This document shows positions 53,907 to 62,963 of a DNA stretch of 64,000 nucleotides, in pieces. A model generated the notes under the pieces. The model saw only the letters and a list, made by a program, of their open reading frames with translations. It was not told the DNA's origin and did no database searches. The DNA comes from DASUPK01 sp963815045. GTDB taxonomy: Bacteria; Actinomycetota; Thermoleophilia; Solirubrobacterales; 70-9. Every line of letters starts with the position of its first letter. The stretch's first letter is position 1. The position numbers and the translations under genes were made by a program. The DNA lies in NCBI GenBank assembly GCA_963815045.1, contig CAWFET010000002.1, forward strand, positions 434,001 through 498,000, given 5' to 3'.

Positions 53907-54751
53907 GCGCCGACGCCGAGCGGATCGAACTTCGCCCGGTCAAGGGCCCGTCGGCCCTCGGCGGCGGGCGAAAGCGGTTCACCGAGCTCCTCTACCTCGT
54001 CTCCGTCACCCAGTTCAAGAAGACCTACTTCGGCACGGTCCTCGGCTACGTCTGGTCGCTCCTGCGTCCGCTGCTCCTCTTCGGTGTCCTCCTCTTCGTC
54101 TTCACGAAGATCGTCCGGGTCGGCTCAGGCGTCCCGCACTACCCGGTCCTGCTGCTGATGAACGTCGTCCTCTTCGGCTTCTTCTCCGAGTCGACCGGAG
54201 CGTCGGTCCTCTCGGTGGTCAGCCAGGAGGGAGTGGTGCGGAAGACGCAGTTCCCCCGTCTCGTCATCCCTCTGGCGGTCGTGCTGACCAGCGTGTTCAA
54301 CCTCGCCGTAAACCTGGTCGTGGTCCTCGTCTTCATCCTCGCCTTCGGCGTCTCGCCACAGTGGACCTGGCTGCTCTTCCCGCTGATCATCGCGGTCCTC
54401 TTCGTCTTCGCCACCGCGGTCTCGCTGCTGCTCTCGTCGCTCTACGTCCGCTTCCGAGACACGGCGATCATCTGGTCGGTCGTCGCGTCGGCCCTCTTCT
54501 ACGCGACGCCGGTGATCTATCCGATCGAGATCGTGCCGCAGACCTATCGCAACCTGATCTTCCTCAACCCGCTGACGCCGATCTTCGAGCAGGCGCGCAA
54601 GTGGATCATCGATCCGGGTGCACCCAGTGCGGCGAGCGCTGCCGGCGGCTGGACGCACCTGCTTCCCTCGCTCGCGATCTTCGTCGGCGTCTGCGTGCTC
54701 GGCGTCTGGTACTTCAACCGCGAGGCGCCGAGGGTCGCCGAGGAGCTCTAA
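53903..54751 (+). CDS. Wzm-like permease of a polysaccharide ABC exporter
   Basis: A 282-residue ABC-2 permease with six helices. The start has the amphipathic KRFTELLYLVSVTQFKKTYFGTVLGYVWSLLRP seen in RfbA/TagG/Wzm proteins, and QFPRLVIPLAVVL and FYATPVIYPIEIVP are typical. Together with the Wzt-like ATPase it exports a complete lipid-linked glycan. The GTG start overlaps the ATPase stop. The 3' end overlaps the convergent methyltransferase by 4 bases. Confidence 0.92.
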   Translation: MSADAERIELRPVKGPSALGGGRKRFTELLYLVSVTQFKKTYFGTVLGYVWSLLRPLLLFGVLLFVFTKIVRVGSGVPHYPVLLLMNVVLFGFFSESTGASVLSVVSQEGVVRKTQFPRLVIPLAVVLTSVFNLAVNLVVVLVFILAFGVSPQWTWLLFPLIIAVLFVFATAVSLLLSSLYVRFRDTAIIWSVVASALFYATPVIYPIEIVPQTYRNLIFLNPLTPIFEQARKWIIDPGAPSAASAAGGWTHLLPSLAIFVGVCVLGVWYFNREAPRVAEEL

Positions 54752-55416
54752 ACGGGCCGGCGGGCGAACGCCCAGACCTGGACCGGCAGGTCGGGCTCGT
54801 TGCGAAGCGAGTGCCACCAGCGGAAGGCCGGCCAGCTGTCGAAGTTGCCGGTCACGCAGTCTCGGTTGCCCCAGGACCACGCGCCATCGACCTCCAGCCC
54901 GCCGCGCTCCAGGACGGTGCGCAGGCCTCGTGGCGTGAAGCGCCAGTAGTCCTTCATGTCGTGCAGGGCCTGCAGCTCGTGGACGCGGACCAGGAACGGG
55001 GTGGAGACGATCACGTGCCCACCGGGAACGCACAGCTCACGCAGGTTCGAGGCGGCCAGGAACGGGTCCGGGACGTGCTCCAGCACCTGCTCGCAGATCA
55101 CCACGTCGAAGCGCGCCGGCTCAGCGACCGGCTGGATCAGGTCGAACTCCGGGTACATCAGGCTGGTGTACTCGCGCCAGGCCCGATCGGCGTGCGAATT
55201 GCCGCTGATCTCGGCGGCGCTCAGGCGCTCGGGGCCAAGCGCGTCCAGATGGGCGGCGATGGCGTCGTTCAGGACGATCCGCTGCCAGTGTTCCCGAGGG
55301 TCGACCGTGTGCGGGTATCGGATGGGATCCGGGAGGCGACGCCCGCGGCGCGCCAGGTTTCGCAGGCGGGCGCCGGTGGTGCGGATCGGATTCCGGCGCG
55401 ACTCGAGGTTGCTCAA
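54748..55416 (-). CDS. SAM-dependent methyltransferase
   Basis: A 222-residue methyltransferase type 11-like protein. SAEISGNSHADRAWREYTSLMYPEFDLI holds a motif I variant, FDVVICEQVLEHVPDPFLAASNLRELCVPGGHVIVSTPF is the motif III-post region (quoted in parts), and HDMKDYWRFTPRGLRTVLERGG closes it. The glycine motif is weak. The TTG at 55416 overlaps the upstream stop as TTGA. Convergent with the exporter permease gene. Likely acts on a glycan terminus, which would suit ABC export, but this is inference. Confidence 0.75.
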   Translation of the reverse strand: MSNLESRRNPIRTTGARLRNLARRGRRLPDPIRYPHTVDPREHWQRIVLNDAIAAHLDALGPERLSAAEISGNSHADRAWREYTSLMYPEFDLIQPVAEPARFDVVICEQVLEHVPDPFLAASNLRELCVPGGHVIVSTPFLVRVHELQALHDMKDYWRFTPRGLRTVLERGGLEVDGAWSWGNRDCVTGNFDSWPAFRWWHSLRNEPDLPVQVWAFARRPV

Positions 55417-56333
55417 AAGAGCCCCCTGAAGCTCTCTGGGATCCGCTCGACCACCATCTCCACACCGTCCTGCTCGAAGCCGCTGTCCTGGTAGAACCAG
55501 TGCTCGAACTCGGAGTCGCCGGTCGGCCAGTTGGCGACGCCGAGTCCCTCCTGGCGATCGAGCTCGCTCCACGCACGGCCCTGGCGCGAGAGATGGCGCT
55601 GGCGGCAGAGCTCGAAGTCCATGCGGTGCAGATGGACCAAGCGCAGGTCCGGGTCGTAGTTGAGCTGCCCATCCGAGCGGTGGTGGAAGCCCGGCTCCCA
55701 TGACATCGGGCCGGTGGCCAGTGCGGGCTTGTTGAACGCGCCGTTCGCGTACCAGTACCCGCGTTGCTCGAGGATGGGGCGAGTGAGGTCGATCGGCTCC
55801 TCGCGATCGATCATGTGGATCAGCTCGTAGCCGATGGAATCCACCCACCAATCCTCGAGCTCGTCCATGTAGACGCCCAAGGTGCCCCACTCCGGGGTCG
55901 GCGTGATGATCTCGTCGACGTCTGCCACCAGGACGACGTCGTAATCGCCTTCGATCAGCTCGTGCTGAAGCGCTTCGACCGTCCGCACCATCCACGCGTT
56001 GTCGGCCCTGTCGTGAGGAGCCGGGATCCGCACGAAGCCATCGCCATCGGTCGAACCGTCGGTGCTGTCGTTGTCGAGAACGTAGAGATCCTCGGGAGCG
56101 AAGAAGCGGGAGTAGTAGGAGAGCCAGATCGGCAGGAAGACCGGCTCGTTATGGACGATCGTGATCGCCGCACGCCGCTTCTTAGAGCCGAGCTGGCGCA
56201 GCCGGCGCCGGTGGGCCCGATCGGTCCTGATCGGCTCCCAGAACTGGCCGAGCGGCGGCCTGACCCCTTCGTGGACCTCCGGAATCCGTGGCGACACGGC
56301 TGGGGATGCTAGGTGCTCGTCATCGGCGAACCG
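55413..56333 (-). CDS. Glycosyltransferase-like protein (GT2/GT92-like)
   Basis: A 306-residue protein. The core shows AAITIVHNEPVFLPIWLSYYSRFFAPEDLYVLDNDSTDGS, with the metal segment VVLVADVDEIITPTPEW (DxD) and RYW-type WYANGAFNKPALATGPMSW. This is the domain seen in GT92-like/DUF23-related and other short GT-A enzymes. The ATG at 56333 overlaps the FkbM gene by 14 bases; a GTG at 56294 is an alternative start. Donor unknown. Confidence 0.72.
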   Translation of the reverse strand, partial: RFADDEHLASPAVSPRIPEVHEGVRPPLGQFWEPIRTDRAHRRRLRQLGSKKRRAAITIVHNEPVFLPIWLSYYSRFFAPEDLYVLDNDSTDGSTDGDGFVRIPAPHDRADNAWMVRTVEALQHELIEGDYDVVLVADVDEIITPTPEWGTLGVYMDELEDWWVDSIGYELIHMIDREEPIDLTRPILEQRGYWYANGAFNKPALATGPMSWEPGFHHRSDGQLNYDPDLRLVHLHRMDFELCRQRHLSRQGRAWSELDRQEGLGVANWPTGDSEFEHWFYQDSGFEQDGVEMVVERIPESFRGLF

Positions 56334-57117
56334 CATAGAGCAGGCGCATCGGCGTGCCGGCCATCGTCGGGTCCTGGTCGATAGTGACGTCGAAGCCACG
56401 GCCGCGAAGCATCCCCGCCGCCTCCTCCCGCCCGGGCGCCTCCAGATGAAGCTCGGCAACGACTTGGCGAATTCGGGGCCAGTCCCGGGGGTGGATCCCG
56501 GCGAGCACCTCAAGCTCAGCCTTCTCGACGTCGATCTTGAGCAGGTCTACCCGCTCGATCGACTCCACGGTCAGCGCCTCGGAGAGGGTGCGCAGCTCGC
56601 ATTCGAGAACCCGTGGTTCGAAGCGGCCGTCGAGACGTGACTCGGCTTCGTCCGGAGAGATTCCCAAATTGAGCAGTGCCTGCTTGACCGTCCGATGCTC
56701 GGCCGCCGGGTCGGCGTGCAGCCCGGAGACCGCCCAGTCGTTCGGATAGAACGTGATCTCTGTCCGCTCGGTTTTCGCACCCAGGCCGTAGGCGTGCGGG
56801 ATGCAGGCTGGGAAGTGGCGCATGTTCTCGCGAAGGACCTCGAAGATCGGCGGGACCGGCTCGAAGCTGTGAACCTGACCCGCTCCGCACTCCTCGGCGA
56901 AGAAGGCGGCGGCCACCCCGATGTTGGCCCCGACGTCCATTACGACATCGCCCTCCCGGACCTCGACCCCGTGTTGCAAGTAGGACCTCGACCCGACGAT
57001 CTCCTGGAGCTGGTACCAAAGCTGGGGAGGATCGGGGTGCGTGAGGACTTCCTTCAGCTTGTCGATGGTTGACAAATCCGAACCGGCGGTCATTTGACTC
57101 GAACGCGCGTCACGCAT
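56320..57117 (-). CDS. FkbM-family methyltransferase
   Basis: A 265-residue SAM methyltransferase. VVMDVGANIGVAAAFFAEECG is motif I, VHSFEPVPPIFEVLREN motif II, and RVDLLKIDVEKAELEVLAGI is the FkbM signature. The ATG at 57117 overlaps the acyltransferase stop (57110) and is preferred for coupling; ATG at 57093 is also possible. It likely O-methylates a sugar hydroxyl. It is intact, unlike the FkbM gene at 31008. Confidence 0.83.
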   Translation of the reverse strand: MRDARSSQMTAGSDLSTIDKLKEVLTHPDPPQLWYQLQEIVGSRSYLQHGVEVREGDVVMDVGANIGVAAAFFAEECGAGQVHSFEPVPPIFEVLRENMRHFPACIPHAYGLGAKTERTEITFYPNDWAVSGLHADPAAEHRTVKQALLNLGISPDEAESRLDGRFEPRVLECELRTLSEALTVESIERVDLLKIDVEKAELEVLAGIHPRDWPRIRQVVAELHLEAPGREEAAGMLRGRGFDVTIDQDPTMAGTPMRLLYAVRR

Positions 57118-58478
57118 CCCCGTGGGCCGGGGCACGGCGACTCCGCGCGAGCGGAGGCCCCTGGCCGGTCTCGGACGAGGTCGCCGGCGGCTCCTGGGCG
57201 CGGCGCCCGAAGCGGCGCGCCCAGCGGCGGACCGGCTGTTCGACCAGCCTGGCCGAGAGGTAGCCGTAGGCGACGGAGACCGGAACGACGATGGCGGTGA
57301 AAAGCAGCAGGGCGCCGAGCGTCCCGTCGTGCGGCAGGTGGGTCCACCGGAAGAGCGCCCACACCACCGGGATCTGGATCAGGTAGACGCCGTATGAGAG
57401 GTCGCCGAGCTTGCGGACCGCCGGCGAGGCGAATGGCGACCTCCATCCGGACATGCTCAGCGCGAGCATCGCCACCGCGATCGCCCCCACATACGCGATG
57501 AAGAGCGGGACGTTGCGCTGTCCCTCGAAGGCGGCCGCCACCGGCGAGCCGCCGATGGCGTAACGGCCCGAGAGGTAGGCGCAGATCGCCATCACCCCGA
57601 TCGCACCCACCAGGGCCCAGCGGGCGAACGAGACGAGCCGCGCGGCGTCGAAGCGGCGGGGCAGGTTCACGTAGGCCCAGGCCGCCGTCATGCCGGCGCC
57701 GAAGGCGAACGCCCAGCTCGGCAGCTGGGCGTACGAGGCCAGCCGCAGCTCGCTGGCTCGACCGGGTCCGACATCTGCGCCGAACAGCCCCGCCAGGCCC
57801 GAGACGTGAGCGAAGGCCAAGCGCCAGCCGATCGAGATCGCGGCGGCGAGCATGAGCCCGACGAGCGGACGCCGGTAGTAGGCGGATGCGATCAGCGGCA
57901 GCAGGATGTAGAAGCTGATCTCCAGCGTCAGTGACCAGACGGGTCCGTCGATTCCGAACCCCAGCGCAATGTGGCGATCGAACAGCCTGGCCCAGGTGTC
58001 CTGGCCCGTGAAGGTGACGATCAGCTCTCCCACGTGAGGCCTGGGGGCACCCGATGCCGCGAGCAGAATCAGGACGATCACCATGGCCAGCCAGTACGCG
58101 GGCAGGAGCCTCGCCGCTCGCCGGAGCGCGTACCCCCCGACGCTTCCAAGGTCGCCGCCTCGCGCGACGGTGGGCAGGAAGACCACGAAACCGCTGACCA
58201 CGAAGAGGATCGTGATCAGCCAGGCTCCCACCCCGGCCATCAGGCGGTCGCCCCAGTCTCCCGCCGATGCCGTGGACCACGGCCGCCGCCAGGATCAGGT
58301 GGGTTGCGAGAATCGCGAAGATGCCGAGGGCGCGGTAGCCGTCGAACTCCGGGACGACCGGGATTCCGCGCGCGGACCGTTCCTGCTTGCCCGGGTCGGC
58401 GAACGGCGGCGGCGCGTGCAGGTGGTGCTCATGCGGCTCCGGCGGCGGGCCGGTTGCGGCTGTGGGTGCGTCGGTCAC
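57110..58478 (-). pseudogene. OafA-type membrane O-acyltransferase, frameshifted
   Basis: About 455 residues when mended. The start has EFDGYRALGIFAILATHLILAAAVV, the family's first helix, usually with RxxA. The break at about 58245-58270 changes frame after VVHGIG; sense resumes as AGDWGDRLMAGVGAWLITILFVVSGFVVF. Further marks are RRAARLLPAYWLA, WSLTLEISFYILLPLI (the histidine/glutamate region) and LGDLSYGVYLIQIPVVWALF. It transfers acetyl or another acyl group to a polysaccharide from the cytoplasmic side. The GTG start follows the upstream stop by 3 bases. Confidence 0.78.
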
Positions 58479-58481
58479 CGC

Positions 58482-60141
58482 CTAAGTATGGAAGGAAAGC
58501 CCCGGGCTCGGCACGAGCGCGCACATCCTGATCGAGCCCCCGGGGGGAACCAGGAGCCGCCAGGGGAGCCATCGACCGATCCGCTGGAATGCGGAGGTCG
58601 GCCGCCGCGGCGCCCGCGGGCGGGGAGAGCGCCACGGCCGGCCGGTCGGCGAAGCGGCCGAGCAGGGGGGTTCTCCCCCGGTTTCGTCTCAGATCCAGCC
58701 ACGCACCGCCACTCGGCACGGTGACCTCGCCGGAAGCGCGCCGGCACCGCTCGGTCCGGGGCGGCCGCGGGGAGGGCGTCATCGTGAGCCCGAGCGCGTC
58801 GACCAGGGTCGCGTCGGCCAGTCGTCGAAGCTGCTCGGGCTTGCCGGCGATCGTGGACGCCTCGTAGCCGCCCCGGCCGAAGGCGCGGACCGCAGCGAGG
58901 TAGTCGGATGCGTCCGGTGAGAAGGAGTTGGGCTTGTAGCCGGGTCGCACGTTCGGCCCGGCAAGCTCGACCATCGACCATTGGACGCGGTATTGCTCGG
59001 ACTGCCGGCTGAATCCCCGCGCGCCGTCGTGCAGGCGGTCAAGGTTGGGCCACAGGCTGATCAGGAGCACGGCCGATCCCGCCCAGAGCACCCAGCCCGG
59101 AAGCTTGAGCGCGCCGGCGAGGGCGCCGAGCGCGATCAGGAGGAAGAATGCCTCCGGATACAGATACCGGGACTCGTTCGGCACCCGCAGGAAGCCCGCC
59201 GGGGACAGGCGGGTGGTGGCCATCAGGACGATGAGGCCGACGAGGGCCGCCCAGAAGGTCGGTGGCAGGCGCTTTCGCCCGTACCCGACTCCGCAGAGAA
59301 GCAACACGCCGAACGCGACGGCGGCGATCTTCGCGGGTGCCTGAGCGTACGAGGGTTCCTGGAGCAGCCCGAACAGGCCCGATACCGCCGCCGTCAGCGC
59401 CACCCACGATTGCCGCACGAATACGAAGACGTCGGCCGGCCGGTTCGGGACGAAGGACGGCAGCTCCGGCGGTCGGATGAACAGCCACCAGATCGCGAAC
59501 AGGACACCCGGCACGGCGACCAGCCAGAGGCGCTGCCAGCCATCCCGGGAGCTCAGGAGCACGATCAACGCGCCGGAGGCGGCGAATGAGATTCCGATCG
59601 GATGCGATCCGAGCGAGATCGCCAGCAGGACCATGGCAGCGAGATCACCACGCCGGTCGCGGCGCTCGAGCGCCAGCAGCATCCCCAGGCCGGCGGCGAG
59701 CGCGATCTGTGAGGGAATCCGGATGGGCGTCGCGATGACCTCCCAGCCCTCCCCGAAGAAGAGCATCAGGATCGTCGGCGGGAGGGCGAAGCGATCCGGG
59801 AGCCATCTGCGCAGCAGCGCAAACAGCAGGCCGGCGCAGAGAAGCGCGAGCAGGATGCCGGTGATGCGGTACGCGACGTACGAGTGCATTCCGAATGCCT
59901 CGAAGAGCCCCTTGTAGAGGAGCAGGGGAAACGCGATCAGGTACTTGTTGGGCGGCGGGTGCAGCATCGCGTGCCCGAGCGGCTCCGTGGCGAGGCGGGC
60001 GCCGTACTTGAGGTCATCGGAGCTGAACCACTGGCCCCTGCCCCAGTAGACGAGCAGGGCGACGGCCGCGACCATCGCGAGTCCCAGGACGACCAGGGCC
60101 ACACCGTTCGGCCGCGTGAGGGGCCGGAGGCGAGAACCCAT
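58482..60141 (-). pseudogene. Polytopic membrane protein, GT39/ArnT-like, frameshifted near its end
   Basis: About 553 residues when mended. The layout matches the protein at 49499: around ten helices to residue 365, an acidic early loop (WFSSDDLKYGARL) and an outside C-terminal domain that includes DLRIPADRSMAP. The last 25 residues are out of frame because of a probable extra base in the ggggg-type run at 58563-58566; read one frame over they give WRLLVPPGGSIRMCALVPSP and a stop at 58482. Without that shift the reading would run into the next gene. Likely a membrane glycosyltransferase. Confidence 0.68.
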
Positions 60142-60142
60142 C

Positions 60143-61201
60143 TCAGGGGGTGCCCCCGGTGAGCCTCGTCAGTGCTCCCCACGAGGGCTTCGGATTCCCG
60201 TCGAGCTCGAAGAGCCCGCAGTGGCCGGGCCAGAGCGGACCCGGCGTGTCGTTCAGGGAGAACCAGATCACTCCTGCGAGGCCCAGGCGTTCACGGGCCT
60301 CGGCCGCGAGCTCGTAGGTCTGAGTGAGGTACGCGGCCTGGCGCTCCGGTCCGACGGTGAGGCCGGAGGGCCGCCCTCCCGAGGCCCAGCCGACCTCGCT
60401 GATCCAGATGTCGCCGTCCTCGTCTCCCGCGCGGTTCATGACGTCGCGGAGCTCACCCGTGCGCGCCAGCGCGTCCTGGGGGTTCGCGGCGTACGGATGA
60501 ATCGCCGCCGCGTTGAAGAGGCCCTGAGCGTTGCCCCGGTAAAGCGCGTCCATGAAGTCGCTCATCGTGATCCCGCCTCGCGGCGTGGGGAAGAGGCCGC
60601 CGAGCACGATCCGGGCGGCCGGGTCGGCGTCGTGCGCCGCCGCATCGAAGCCGCGGAGCAGCTCGAGGTAGGCGGAGGGATCGGGCCTCGGCTTCCAGAA
60701 GAGCTTCGAGTTGGGCTCGTTCCAGACCTGCCAGTCCGTGACAGGGAGCTTCGGGGCCTGTGGATGGTCCCGCCAGAAGGTCCCGTCGCTGCCGTAGCGG
60801 CCGACCGCGGCGCGCACGAAATCCTGGAACTGGGGCAGCCGGTCGCCGAGGGGCGGGTACTCGGGGCTCGGTTCCGCCCAGGTGGGGGAGCTGTAGACGG
60901 TCGCCAGCACCCGGATCCCGTTGCGAGCGGCACCCTCGATGATCGGGTCGTAGTGGCTCCAGTCGTATGCGCCGCCCGGCGAGGACTGGACGGATCCCCA
61001 GGCGAGGTTGACCCGCAGCGTCCCGACCCGGCCGCCTCCCATCCGGTCGAGCTCCGCCGCTCCAGGCAAGGGCTCGGCGCTGATCACCCCATAGAAGGAG
61101 CGGGGAGTGGACGACGCCGAGCCGCCATCGCTCCCGCCGCCTCCGCAGCCGGCCAGCGCCGCGGCGAGCAGCAGCCCCGCGATCGCGAGTCGCCGTCTCA
61201 G
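60143..61201 (-). CDS. Lipoprotein PslG/GH39-like glycosidase, copy 4
   Basis: A 352-residue lipoprotein: LRRRLAIAGLLLAAALAGC with lipobox LAGC (Cys19), then a Gly/Ser linker and TPRSFYGVIS. Glu162 in VWNEPN and Glu269 in ISEVGWA are the expected catalytic pair; HPYAANP and VIWFSLNDTPGPLW follow. No usual start codon precedes the lipid signal; CTG at 61201 overlaps the ABC ATPase stop as CTGA, and a GTG at 61087 would lose the whole signal. Unlike copies 1-3 it stays on the membrane as a lipoprotein. Confidence 0.78.
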   Translation of the reverse strand: MRRRLAIAGLLLAAALAGCGGGGSDGGSASSTPRSFYGVISAEPLPGAAELDRMGGGRVGTLRVNLAWGSVQSSPGGAYDWSHYDPIIEGAARNGIRVLATVYSSPTWAEPSPEYPPLGDRLPQFQDFVRAAVGRYGSDGTFWRDHPQAPKLPVTDWQVWNEPNSKLFWKPRPDPSAYLELLRGFDAAAHDADPAARIVLGGLFPTPRGGITMSDFMDALYRGNAQGLFNAAAIHPYAANPQDALARTGELRDVMNRAGDEDGDIWISEVGWASGGRPSGLTVGPERQAAYLTQTYELAAEARERLGLAGVIWFSLNDTPGPLWPGHCGLFELDGNPKPSWGALTRLTGGTP

Positions 61202-61965
61202 TGCTCCAGCACCTGGCCGAGGAACCGCTTGGTGCGCTCTTCCTTCGGACTGTCGATGAGCTGCTTCGGCTTGCCCTGCTCGACGATCACGCCCTGGTCC
61301 ATGAAGATCACCTCGTCCGCGACCTCGTGGGCGAAGCCCATCTCGTGCGTCACGACGAGCATCGTCATGCCCTCCCTGGCCAGCTCGCGCATCACATCGA
61401 GCACGTCCTTCACCAGCTCCGGGTCGAGGGCGCTGGTCACCTCGTCGAAGAGCATCAGCTTCGGATCCATCGCCAGCGCCCGCGCGATGGCGACCCGCTG
61501 CTGCTGGCCGCCCGAGAGCCGCGCCGGGTATTCGTCGACCTTGTCACCCAGTCCGACGCGCTCGAGCAGCTCCGAGGCTCGCCGGCGAGCTTCGTCGGGG
61601 CTGCGCCCCAGCACGATCCGCTGCGCCAACGCGACATTGTCGATCGCGCTCATGTGCGGGAAGAGGTTGAAGTGCTGGAAGACCATTCCGATCTTCGCCC
61701 GGGAGGCGACGACCTCGGAGTCCCTGAGCTCGTGCAGCTTTCCCCCGACCTCCCGGTAGCCCATCAGCTCGCCGTCGACCCAGATCCGCCCTGAGTTGAT
61801 CTTCTCCAGGTGGTTGATGCAGCGCAGGAAGGTGGACTTCCCCGATCCCGAAGGGCCCAGCAGGACGTAGACCTGGCCCTGGTCCACTTCCAGGGAGATT
61901 CCCTTGAGCACCTCGAGGCGCCCGAAGCGCTTGTGGACGCCTTCCGCCTTGACGACGGGTGCCAT
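61198..61965 (-). CDS. Polar amino-acid ABC transporter ATPase
   Basis: A 255-residue importer ATPase of the GlnQ/HisP group. Walker A GPSGSGKST is at about 36-44, Q-loop MVFQHFNLFPHM, signature LSGGQQQRVAIARAL, Walker B LMLFDEVTSALDPE and switch VTHEMGFA are standard. ATG 61965 overlaps the permease stop (TGATG) and is chosen over a longer upstream frame. With the permease and binding protein it imports a polar amino acid or glutamine-like ligand. Confidence 0.93.
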   Translation of the reverse strand: MAPVVKAEGVHKRFGRLEVLKGISLEVDQGQVYVLLGPSGSGKSTFLRCINHLEKINSGRIWVDGELMGYREVGGKLHELRDSEVVASRAKIGMVFQHFNLFPHMSAIDNVALAQRIVLGRSPDEARRRASELLERVGLGDKVDEYPARLSGGQQQRVAIARALAMDPKLMLFDEVTSALDPELVKDVLDVMRELAREGMTMLVVTHEMGFAHEVADEVIFMDQGVIVEQGKPKQLIDSPKEERTKRFLGQVLEH

Positions 61966-62945
61966 CAGCGCGCGCCTCCGGACTCGGCGGCGCCCCGGTT
62001 CAGCAGCTCGTCGGGGTCTGCACGGCGACCGAGCCACCCGGACCGGATCTGCTCGAACAGCGACATGGGCTCGTTCCGGCCGCGGCCCCGGCCGAAGTGG
62101 CGCTCGAGGAAGAATTGGCCGATCGATAGGACCGTCGTCATCGCCAGGTACCAGATGGACGCCACGAGCAGCAGCGGGATCTGCAGGAAGTTCTGGGCGT
62201 AGATCAGCTGGACCACGTAAGTCAGCTCAAGCACCGCGATCACGCTGACCAGCGACGTGTACTTGAGCATCGAGATCGTCTCGTTGCCGGTCGGCGGGAT
62301 GATCACCCGCATCGCCTGAGGCAGGACGATGCGCCGCAGAGTCTGCATGCGCGTCATGCCCAGCGCCGTCGAGGCCTCCGTCTGGCCCTCGTCGACGGAG
62401 ATGATCCCGGCGCGCACGATCTCCGCCATGTAGGCGCCCTCGTTCAGGCCCAGGGCGAGCATGCCAGCGATGAACGGAGTGATGAAGTCGTTCGCATTGA
62501 GATGGATGAACGATGGGCCGAAGGGGATGCCGAGGTCGATCGTCGGATAGAGGGCCGCGATGAAGTTCCAGAACAGGATCTGGATGAGGACCGGCGTTCC
62601 CCGGAAGATCCAGATGTAGAACCAGCTCGATCCGCGAATCAGCCCGTTCGGCGAGAGCCGCATCACCGCGAGGATGACTCCCAGCACGATCCCGATTGCC
62701 ATCGCGAGGAGCGTGAGCTCGATGGTCTTCACGACCCCGTCCAGAACCTGCTGGTCGAAGAGGTAGTCCCCTACGACGCTCCACTTGAAGTTCGGGTTGT
62801 CGATCGCGGACCGGATCAGCGACGCCGCGATCAGCGCGACGATCGCCGCCGCCACCCAGCGGCCCGGATGACGAACCGGGATCGCCCGAATCTCTTCGGG
62901 CGATCCCGGCTGAACCGCTTCCTCGCTGCCAGATGACGGAGTCAC
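61965..62945 (-). CDS. Polar amino-acid ABC transporter permease
   Basis: A 326-residue HisM/GlnP-type permease. TIELTLLAMAIGIVLGVILAVMR is the family's first conserved helix, FRGTPVLIQI and GLNEGAYMAEIVRAGIISVDEGQTEASTALGM is the EAA-type coupling region (in parts). The N-terminus is a 30-residue cytoplasmic extension plus an extra helix; the C-terminus has a charged tail with a GRGRGR stretch. The start is GTG. It is 18 bases after the binding-protein gene. Confidence 0.92.
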   Translation of the reverse strand: MTPSSGSEEAVQPGSPEEIRAIPVRHPGRWVAAAIVALIAASLIRSAIDNPNFKWSVVGDYLFDQQVLDGVVKTIELTLLAMAIGIVLGVILAVMRLSPNGLIRGSSWFYIWIFRGTPVLIQILFWNFIAALYPTIDLGIPFGPSFIHLNANDFITPFIAGMLALGLNEGAYMAEIVRAGIISVDEGQTEASTALGMTRMQTLRRIVLPQAMRVIIPPTGNETISMLKYTSLVSVIAVLELTYVVQLIYAQNFLQIPLLLVASIWYLAMTTVLSIGQFFLERHFGRGRGRNEPMSLFEQIRSGWLGRRADPDELLNRGAAESGGAR

Positions 62946-62963
62946 TGGCGAGACATTCTCTTC

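Noticed and set aside
58429..58481. Extension of the membrane protein at 58482 into the acyltransferase start
   Set aside because: It arises only from the frame change near 58565; the mended frame stops at 58482, three bases before the next start.
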